A stretch of 11,094 nt of DNA from Acetobacteraceae bacterium. Its GTDB lineage: Bacteria > Pseudomonadota > Alphaproteobacteria > Acetobacterales > Acetobacteraceae. Made by a program: the position numbers and the translations under genes. This document shows positions 5,329 through 11,094 of the stretch, in pieces (position 1 is the stretch's first letter; each line of letters opens with the position of its first letter). The stretch spans positions 1-11,094 of the forward strand of contig JADGHI010000087.1 in the NCBI GenBank assembly GCA_019689515.1, read 5' to 3'. Below the pieces are notes generated by a model. It searched no databases, was not told the DNA's origin, and was given only the letters and a program-made list of their open reading frames with translations.

Positions 5329-6725
5329 GCGAGCCGGGCAGCGTTCTCTCCCGCAAGGCGGCCGAGCACGGTCGCGCTCAGCAGCCCGTTCCCCGACAGG
5401 TAGCCCGAGGCGTCCGGTCCGGAAACGCCGCAGGCCGCGCCGCCGGCGGCGAAGAGGTTGGGCAGCGGCGTGCCGTCCGGCCGCAGGACCCGCGCGGTGC
5501 GGTCCACGGCGAGCCCGCCCTGGGTGTGGAACAGCGCGCCGGTGACGCGCACCGCGTGAAGCGGCGGGAGAAGCGGCGCGGGCGTGCGCGACCAGTCGCG
5601 GCCGAACCGGTCGGCGGAGCCGGCCCGCTTGGCGGCCTCAACGGCGGCGAAGGTCGCGGCGAAGGCGTCGGCCGGGACGCGCATGCGGGCCGCGAGGGCC
5701 TCCGGCGAATCCGCCGTGAGGACGGCGCCCGCCGCTTCCGCGCTGCGGAAATCCTCGAACTGCCGCGCGATGGCGGCGATGCGGGCGTCGAAGATGTCGA
5801 AGGCGAGGCCCTCGGGCTGGCGCAGCACGGCCTCGCCGGCCTCGGAGTAGCCAGAAGCTTCGTTCCAGAACCGCTCCCCGCGCAGGTTCACCTGGAAGCC
5901 GCCCTCCATGATGACCGCCCAGGTGATGAGTATGCCCTGCGGGTGGGCGACGGAGCCGTGGCCCTGATGGCCTGTCAGGTCGCGCAGCGCGGCGCCGAGC
6001 GCCTCGCCCCAGAGCACCGCCTCGCCCTCGTTGCCGGGGTGGCCGAAGTAAAGGGCATTGGCGAGGGCCGGGATGTGACGCGCGACCAGCGCCTTGTTCG
6101 CGCCGAAGCCGCAACAGGCGAGGACGAGCGCGCCGCAGCCGATGCGCTCGCGCGCGCCATCGGGGCGCTCGGCGATCAGGCCGCGGATGCGGCGGGCGCG
6201 GTCGGCGACGAGGGTGGTGACACGTGCCTCGGTCAGGAGCGCGATGCCCCGCGCCTCGGCCGCGCTGCGCAGCCGATCCACCAGCTCGGCGCCGGAGCGC
6301 GAGGGCAGGCCGTGCATGCGGCGGTGCGAGTGGCCGGGGTAGTCGAAGTCGTGGACCAGGCTGAAGGGCAGGCCGAAGCGGTCGGCGAGCCACTCCACCG
6401 TCGCGCCGGCCTGCGCGGCGAGGGTTTCGACCAACGCCGGATCGGCCTTGCCATGCGCCTTGCGGTGCAGATCGGCGGCAAAGGCCGCAGCATCGTCGGC
6501 GATGCCGTGGGCGCGCTGGAAGCGCGTGCCCGCGGCCGGGATCAGCCCGGCGGAGAGAGAGGTGGAGCCGCGCGGCACCGGGTCGCGCTCCAGGACGAGC
6601 GGTTCGGCGCCGGCCTCGCGTGCAGCGAGGGCGGCGGTGAGGCCCGCGGCACCGGCCCCGATGATGGCGACGGGCACCTCGGCGTCGAAACGCGGGGCGT
6701 CCTCGAAGAGGACCTCGCCGCTCAT
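5322..6725 (-). CDS. FAD-dependent dehydrogenase/reductase, fumarate-reductase type
   Basis: This 467-residue soluble flavoprotein belongs to the FAD-binding-2 family (fumarate reductase flavoproteins, tricarballylate dehydrogenase, 3-ketosteroid dehydrogenase), which adds or removes hydrogens across a C=C bond next to a carbonyl or carboxylate. The N-terminal Rossmann motif is AIIGAGAAGLTAALAAREAG (residues 20-39), ending at the ribose-binding Glu46. The C-terminal FAD part has HTQGGLAVD (400-408), a DGTPLPNLFAAGGAACG stretch (417-433) and SGNGLLSATVLGRLAG (444-459). No signal peptide, heme or membrane segment is visible, so electrons must come from or go to a separate carrier. The NRLGGNS signature of true fumarate reductases is replaced by GYLSGNG, closer to the TcuA or ketosteroid dehydrogenase side. 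ATG at 6725 forms an ATGA overlap with the isochorismatase-fold gene; the frame stays open upstream but without family sequence. The substrate is unknown. Confidence 0.88.
   Translation of the reverse strand: MSGEVLFEDAPRFDAEVPVAIIGAGAAGLTAALAAREAGAEPLVLERDPVPRGSTSLSAGLIPAAGTRFQRAHGIADDAAAFAADLHRKAHGKADPALVETLAAQAGATVEWLADRFGLPFSLVHDFDYPGHSHRRMHGLPSRSGAELVDRLRSAAEARGIALLTEARVTTLVADRARRIRGLIAERPDGARERIGCGALVLACCGFGANKALVARHIPALANALYFGHPGNEGEAVLWGEALGAALRDLTGHQGHGSVAHPQGILITWAVIMEGGFQVNLRGERFWNEASGYSEAGEAVLRQPEGLAFDIFDARIAAIARQFEDFRSAEAAGAVLTADSPEALAARMRVPADAFAATFAAVEAAKRAGSADRFGRDWSRTPAPLLPPLHAVRVTGALFHTQGGLAVDRTARVLRPDGTPLPNLFAAGGAACGVSGPDASGYLSGNGLLSATVLGRLAGENAARLAA
5345..5359. repeat. 15-bp direct repeat, copy 2 (coding)
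   Basis: Identical to 5269-5283. Here it lies inside the last codons of the flavoprotein gene and encodes L-A-G-E near residues 457-460, a normal part of this family's C-terminal helix, so this copy is the likely original. Confidence 0.7.
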
Positions 6726-7330
6726 GGCAGTTCCGCGATCGCCTCGGCGATGGTGGCGATGCGCGCGACCGGGCGCAGCGCCTCCACTGCGACGCGATGC
6801 ACCTCCGGCGAGAAGGCGGCGCAGCCATCCTCCAGCAGCGTCACCTCGAAGTCGCGCACATGCGCGTCGCGCACGGTGGAGGCGACGCCGCCATTGGTCA
6901 CGATGCCGCAGACGAGCAGGCGGCGGATGCCGGCGCGGTTCAGCACCCATTCCAGGCGGCTCATGTAGAAGGCAGAGAAGGCCACCTTTTCGACCGCGAT
7001 ATCGGCCGGGGCGAGCTCGTCCACCAGCGCATGGCCCCAGGAGCCGGGGGCGAAGTCGCCCTTCGCCAGGAAGGGGCGGAGCTGGCGCAGATGCGGCGAG
7101 ATGAAGGGCTCACCGCCCTTGCCGGGGACGAGGGTGAAATGCGTCGAGACGATCCAGCCGCCGGCCTCGCGCATGCGCCGCGCGAGCGGAGCGATGCGCG
7201 CTGGCAGGGCGGCGATCTCCGGCGCGGACTGACCGGCGCGGCCATAGGCGCCGCGTGGGTGGAGGAAGTCGTTCTGCAGGTCGCAGAGCAGCAATGCCGT
7301 CTGGCTGGCGGGGATCGGTGGGCCGGCCAT
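6722..7330 (-). CDS. Isochorismatase-fold hydrolase lacking the usual Cys
   Basis: This 202-residue protein has the isochorismatase/cysteine-hydrolase fold. Family enzymes include N-carbamoylsarcosine amidase, nicotinamidase, maleamate amidohydrolase and isochorismatase. The Asp of the triad is in LLCDLQNDF (Asp17) and the Lys in AVEKVAFSAFY (Lys115). The third position, normally Cys in a G-x-x-T-N-x-C-V pattern, reads G-I-V-T-N-G-G-V here, so Gly148 (codon GGC, bases 6889-6887) replaces the nucleophile; Cys141 lies seven residues earlier and is not in place. True isochorismatases such as EntB and PhzD also lack that Cys, so loss does not mean inactivity. The ATG at 7330 follows the hyuA stop by one base, with AGAGGG at 7342-7337 as SD. 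Its TGA overlaps the flavoprotein ATG. It probably hydrolyses an intermediate of the HyuAB pathway, perhaps a carbamoyl, amide or enol-ether bond; the exact reaction is open. Confidence 0.9.
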   Translation of the reverse strand: MAGPPIPASQTALLLCDLQNDFLHPRGAYGRAGQSAPEIAALPARIAPLARRMREAGGWIVSTHFTLVPGKGGEPFISPHLRQLRPFLAKGDFAPGSWGHALVDELAPADIAVEKVAFSAFYMSRLEWVLNRAGIRRLLVCGIVTNGGVASTVRDAHVRDFEVTLLEDGCAAFSPEVHRVAVEALRPVARIATIAEAIAELP

Positions 7331-7331
7331 C

Positions 7332-9395
7332 TCACGCCCTCTCGATGATCAGGTTGCCGAAGCGGTCCACGCGCGCGACGAGGCCGGGATCCACGACCAC
7401 GGTCGCGTCCGGCTGCTCGAGGATCGCAGGCCCAGGGACGGCGGCGCCCACGGGGAGGTCCAGGCGCGAGAAGATCGCCGCGTCGCGCCAGGCACCGTCG
7501 AAGAACACGGGCCGCGTGCCGCGCGCCGCCGCCTGCATCGAGGCCCCCTCCCCCGGCGCGAGCGCGGCGAGATCGAGCGGAGGCCGGCGCCCGATCGCCG
7601 CGGTGCGCAGCGTGACGATGCGCACCGGCAGGCCCGGCAGCAGACGGCTGAAGGCGGCCCGGTAGGCAGCTTCGAAGGCCTCGCGGACGATCCCCTCGGT
7701 GACGCCGGTGGTCCCGCACGGCCGCACCGCGACCGGCACGGGGACGCCGACCGTGTGGGTCTGGCCCTGGTAGTGCATGTCGAGCTCGAACAGGACCTCG
7801 ATGCGCTCGACCGGCAGGCCGGCGGCCTCCACCACCGCGCGCGCGGCGGCGGCTTCGGCCACCATGCGCCGGTCGAGCGCCGCGGCGTCCAGGCCGTCGA
7901 GCGCGAGGTTCAGCGTCTGCACCTGGTCGTGGCGCACATCGGCAATCACGCAGCCGAGCGCGGAGGTGACGCCCGGGAAGCGCGGCACGAGCGCGGCCCG
8001 GAGCCCGACCTCTCGGATCAGCGCGCCGACATGCAGCGCACCGCCGCCGCCGAAGGTCACCGCGACGAAGCGCGCCGGGTCGTGGCCACGCTCGATCGAG
8101 ACCAGGCGGATCGCGCCGGCCATCCGGGCATTGGCGACGCGCACGATCGCCTCGGCCGCGGCAAGCGGATCGAGGCCGAGCGGCGCGCCGACATGCCGCG
8201 CGATCGCATCGCGCGCGGCCTCGACGTCGAGACGCGCGAGGGCGCCGCCGATCGGACGCTCCGCATTGATGCGGCCGAGCACGAGGTTGGCGTCGGTCAG
8301 GGTCGGGCGGTCATTGCCCTGGCCGTAGCAGACCGGGCCGGGCCGGCTGCCCGCGCTCTCCGGGCCGACCTGGAGCAGCCCGCCGCGATCGACATGCGCG
8401 ATGGAGCCGCCGCCGGCGCCGATCGTGGTGATCTCGATCATCGGGCTGCGAATCACCAGGCCGAAGTCGATCGTCGCCTGCGCGGCGAGCTCCATCCGGC
8501 CGCCGACAACCAGCGACACGTCGAAGGAGGTGCCGCCGAGGTCGCAGGTGATCGCGTTCTCGAACCCGGCCGCGCGGGCGATCGCCGCCGCCGCGATCAC
8601 GCCCGCCGCAGGGCCGGAGAGCGCGGTGCGCACCGGCATCCGACGCGCCCGCTCGGTGGACATGATGCCGCCATTCGACTGGACGATGTGGAAGCGGCCG
8701 GCGAACCGCTCCTCTGTCAGGGCGGCCTCCAGCTTGCCGAGATAGGAGGCGACGACGGGCTGCAGATAGGCGTTCAGCGCGGTCGTGGAGGCGCGCTCGA
8801 ACTCGCGGATCTCCGGGAGGATCTCGGAGGAGACGGAGACGTGCGGATTGGGCCAGAGGCCGCGCACGATCTCCGCGGCAACACGCTCGTTCTCCGGGTT
8901 GGCGTAGCTATTGATGAAGACGATGGCGCAGGCCTCGGCGCCCCGCGCCAGCAATTCACGCGCCGCCGCGCGCACGGCCTCGGCGTCCACCGCCGTGCGG
9001 ATCGTGCCGTCTGCCAGGGTGCGCTCCGGCACCTCCAGGCGCAGATCGCGGTCGGCGATGGGGGTGAAGTCGCCCCAGAGGCCCCAGGTGTGGCGACGGT
9101 CGCGCCGGCGCATCTCCAGCACGTCGCGGAAGCCCTGGGTGGTGATGACGCCGAGCCGCGCGCCCTTGCGCTCGAGCAACGCATTGGTGCCGACCGTGGT
9201 GCCGTGCACGATCGCGCCCATTCCGGCGGCGCCGCCGAGGGCATTCAGGCCCGCGAGGAAGCCCAGCGCCTCGTCGCCGCGGTGCGAGGGCACCTTCGCC
9301 GTGCGGAAGGCGCCGGTCGCGGGATCGAAGAGGAACAGATCGGTGAAGGTGCCGCCGACATCCACGCCGACGATCGCAGAGCCATGGGCAGTCAT
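7332..9395 (-). CDS. hyuA: Hydantoinase/oxoprolinase subunit A
   Basis: This 687-residue protein is the ATP-binding subunit of the hydantoinase/oxoprolinase family, which includes N-methylhydantoinase, 5-oxoprolinase, caprolactamase and the acetone/acetophenone carboxylases. The ASKHA-type ATPase fold is clear: GVDVGGTFTD (residues 10-19), HGTTVGTNALLERKG (64-78), SNGGIM (240-245), SGPAAG (260-265), DLGGTSFDV (285-293), GAGGGS (326-331) and FGGGGA (448-453). The Hydant_A_N domain covers about 8-185, the main domain about 200-490 and the C-terminal domain the rest; length is normal. Its ATG overlaps the hyuB stop as ATGA (9395-9392), and little SD is seen, so it is probably translated by coupling and forms a complex with HyuB. 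The usual reaction is ATP-driven opening of a lactam, hydantoin or imide ring, via phosphorylation of the carbonyl oxygen. No third (gamma) carboxylase subunit is seen, which argues for hydrolysis over carboxylation, as far as the window reaches. Confidence 0.94.
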   Translation of the reverse strand: MTAHGSAIVGVDVGGTFTDLFLFDPATGAFRTAKVPSHRGDEALGFLAGLNALGGAAGMGAIVHGTTVGTNALLERKGARLGVITTQGFRDVLEMRRRDRRHTWGLWGDFTPIADRDLRLEVPERTLADGTIRTAVDAEAVRAAARELLARGAEACAIVFINSYANPENERVAAEIVRGLWPNPHVSVSSEILPEIREFERASTTALNAYLQPVVASYLGKLEAALTEERFAGRFHIVQSNGGIMSTERARRMPVRTALSGPAAGVIAAAAIARAAGFENAITCDLGGTSFDVSLVVGGRMELAAQATIDFGLVIRSPMIEITTIGAGGGSIAHVDRGGLLQVGPESAGSRPGPVCYGQGNDRPTLTDANLVLGRINAERPIGGALARLDVEAARDAIARHVGAPLGLDPLAAAEAIVRVANARMAGAIRLVSIERGHDPARFVAVTFGGGGALHVGALIREVGLRAALVPRFPGVTSALGCVIADVRHDQVQTLNLALDGLDAAALDRRMVAEAAAARAVVEAAGLPVERIEVLFELDMHYQGQTHTVGVPVPVAVRPCGTTGVTEGIVREAFEAAYRAAFSRLLPGLPVRIVTLRTAAIGRRPPLDLAALAPGEGASMQAAARGTRPVFFDGAWRDAAIFSRLDLPVGAAVPGPAILEQPDATVVVDPGLVARVDRFGNLIIERA

Positions 9396-11086
9396 GCGAC
9401 ATCCATGCCGTAGTCGCGCCGAGCCGTCTCCGCGCTGATGTAGCCGAGGCGCAGGTCGCGCGCGATGCGCTCGCGCGGTCGCGCCTGCGGGTCGCCGAAG
9501 CCACCGCCGCCGGGTGTTTCGAGCCGCACGCGCTGACCCTGGCGGATGGTCACGCCGACCACCTTGCTCGCCATGGGCGGGCTCGCCCAGCCGGTGTCGG
9601 TCTGCCAGGCGAAGCGCGTCATCGCCGCCGGCCCGCCGCCGTTCACGCCGAAGGGCGGGAAGCGGCCGCGTTCGCCGAGCAGCGCGACCTCGGTGGTGCC
9701 GGGGGCCAGCGCCTCGATCTCGTAGATCGCCCCGACGCCGCCGCGGTGCAGACCCGGCCCGGCGCTATCGGGGCGCAGCGCCCATTGCGTGAACATCACT
9801 GGATTGGCGGCCTCCAGGATCTCGGCAGGCGGCATGGTGGCGGTGCTGATCGGGTTGTTGGCGTGGTGCAGGCCGTCGCTCTCCGGATTGCCGCCGAGCC
9901 CGCCGCCGAAGAAGGAGAACATCAGCCAGCGAGTCCCGTCGGGGCGCTGGCCGGAGAGGGCGAGCGCGTTGATCGTGCCGAAGGGACCGGCCGTCGCGCG
10001 TTCCGGCACCGCCTTGCCGAGCGCGCCGAAGATGACGCCGATCAGGCGCAGGATGGTCTCCGTGTAGCCTGCAACCGGACGGGGCGCCTTCGCGCCGAGC
10101 AGCGTCGTCTCGGGGATGACGAACTCGATCGGACGCAGCACGCCCGCATTCGCCGGCACCTCCGGGAAGGCGTGCTTCAGCGCGACGTAGCAGGCCGCGA
10201 CGGTGGTGGCGTAGGAGATGTTGAGCGGCCCGGCGCAAGGCGGGGAGGAACGCGAGAAGTCGAGCGTCATGCGGTCGCCCGCCACGGTGAGGTCGAGCGC
10301 GATGGAGAGCGGCTCGTCCCTCACCCCGTCATTGTCGAGCCAGTCGTCGAAGCGGTAGGTGCCGTCCGGAAGGGCCACGATGTGCTCGCGCATCAGCGCC
10401 TCGGCCCGGTCGGTGAGCGCGCCGAGCGCGGCCTCGACGCGGTCGTCGCCATACTCGTCGAGCAGCTCGGCGAGCCGCCGCTCGCCGAGGTCGAGCGCGT
10501 TGAGCTGGCCGTTCAGGTCGCCCCAGTTCGACTGCGGCACGCGGCTGTTGCAGGCGAGGATGTCCAGGATGTCCTGGTTCATCCGCCCGGCCGCAATAAG
10601 CTTCACCGGCGGGAAGCGCACGCCCTCCTGAAAGCTCTCGATCGCCGCGGGGTTGTAGTTGCCGGGCACGTTGCCGCCAATGTCGAGCCAGTGGCCGACG
10701 CTCGCGATCCAGCAGAACAGCCGCCCGCCGCGGAACACCGGCCGCACCAAGCGGAAGTCGTTGAGGTGCGTCCCGCCGTCGTAGGGGTCGTTGAACAGGA
10801 AGGTGTCGCCGGGCTCCAGGCCGCCCTCGCGCGCAACCTTGGCGATCACGGAGCGCACCGCGAAGGACATGGCGCCGACGAAGATCGGCAGGCCCTTCGT
10901 GCCCTGCACCAGCGTGTCGCCGGTTTCGGCGTGGTAGAGGCCGTGGCAGGCGTCGCGCGCCTCGGCGATGATGGGATTGAAGGCGCTGCGGTAGAGCGTC
11001 GCGTCCATCTCGTCGGCGACCTGCTCCAGCCGGCCCTTCAGCACGGCGAGGGTGACGGGATCGAGCGGGGGGCGGGCGGCGTTCAT
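9392..11086 (-). CDS. hyuB: Hydantoinase/oxoprolinase subunit B
   Basis: This 564-residue protein is the B subunit that pairs with HyuA and performs the hydrolysis step on the activated amide. The family pattern is complete: DPVTLAVLKGRLEQVADEM at residues 9-27, NDPYDGGTHLNDF at 99-111, GHWLDIGG at 131-138, DFSRSSPP at 276-283, SFFGGGLGGNP at 391-401 and GGGGFGDP at 526-533 near the C terminus. Length is typical. The start shown is ATG at 11086; only eight bases precede it in the window, so its ribosome binding site and any in-frame earlier start cannot be judged. It overlaps hyuA by four bases (ATGA) and is the first gene of the operon that is visible; the operon promoter and any regulator must lie to the right. 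Methylhydantoinase, oxoprolinase and lactamase functions cannot be told apart from sequence alone. Confidence 0.93.
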   Translation of the reverse strand: MNAARPPLDPVTLAVLKGRLEQVADEMDATLYRSAFNPIIAEARDACHGLYHAETGDTLVQGTKGLPIFVGAMSFAVRSVIAKVAREGGLEPGDTFLFNDPYDGGTHLNDFRLVRPVFRGGRLFCWIASVGHWLDIGGNVPGNYNPAAIESFQEGVRFPPVKLIAAGRMNQDILDILACNSRVPQSNWGDLNGQLNALDLGERRLAELLDEYGDDRVEAALGALTDRAEALMREHIVALPDGTYRFDDWLDNDGVRDEPLSIALDLTVAGDRMTLDFSRSSPPCAGPLNISYATTVAACYVALKHAFPEVPANAGVLRPIEFVIPETTLLGAKAPRPVAGYTETILRLIGVIFGALGKAVPERATAGPFGTINALALSGQRPDGTRWLMFSFFGGGLGGNPESDGLHHANNPISTATMPPAEILEAANPVMFTQWALRPDSAGPGLHRGGVGAIYEIEALAPGTTEVALLGERGRFPPFGVNGGGPAAMTRFAWQTDTGWASPPMASKVVGVTIRQGQRVRLETPGGGGFGDPQARPRERIARDLRLGYISAETARRDYGMDVA

Positions 11087-11094
11087 GTCGATGG

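Noticed and set aside
2843..5545. A 900-codon open frame on the plus strand opposite the Mo hydroxylase gene
   Set aside because: It mirrors the minus-strand gene, has no recognisable domain and is rich in Arg, Ala, Gly and His. Long antisense frames arise in high-GC genes.
5196..6968. A 590-codon plus-strand open frame opposite the flavoprotein gene
   Set aside because: It is a shadow of the flavoprotein and isochorismatase-fold genes, with no family motifs.
7755..9413. A 552-codon plus-strand open frame opposite hyuA
   Set aside because: hyuA on the minus strand has complete family motifs; the plus-strand product is low-complexity and unrecognisable.

Overview
The window is very GC-rich (by eye about 70%), densely packed, with strong G/C at third codon positions and many 1- to 4-base gene overlaps. 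Together with the gene families present, this suggests a high-GC Alphaproteobacterium; an Acetobacteraceae/Rhodospirillales relative is my guess from gene style, not something the sequence proves. No rRNA, tRNA, insertion sequence, phage or CRISPR signal was seen.

Layout: bases 1-345 hold no convincing gene, only two short perfect hairpins. One plus-strand gene (346-1281, TTG start) encodes a ten-helix DMT/EamA-type transporter. Everything from 1238 to the right edge lies on the minus strand and reads right to left as one probable operon: hyuB (11086 to 9392), hyuA (9395 to 7332), an isochorismatase-fold hydrolase (7330 to 6722), a fumarate-reductase-type flavoprotein (6725 to 5322), a xanthine-dehydrogenase-family molybdenum hydroxylase large subunit (5266 to 2948), an RraA/HMG-aldolase-like protein (2819 to 2109), a small secreted four-cysteine protein (2109 to 1720) and a hot-dog thioesterase (1708 to 1238). 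Most junctions are translationally coupled (ATGA, TGATG, or a one-base gap). The two exceptions are a 55-base gap before the molybdenum hydroxylase, containing two perfect hairpins and half of a 15-bp direct repeat, and a 128-base gap before the RraA gene, containing a hairpin and a weak possible promoter.

Working model (inference): the operon encodes a catabolic route for a ring compound, most plausibly an N-heterocycle, lactam or cyclic imide. The molybdenum hydroxylase would hydroxylate the ring, the flavoprotein would add or remove a C=C bond, HyuAB would open the lactam or imide with ATP, the isochorismatase-fold enzyme would hydrolyse an intermediate, and the RraA-like protein would cleave or decarboxylate an oxo-acid. 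The thioesterase and the divergently oriented DMT transporter are looser associates. The substrate cannot be read from the sequence. The two oddest points are the isochorismatase-fold enzyme, whose nucleophilic Cys position is Gly, and the molybdenum hydroxylase, which has no iron-sulfur or FAD partner subunit next to it.
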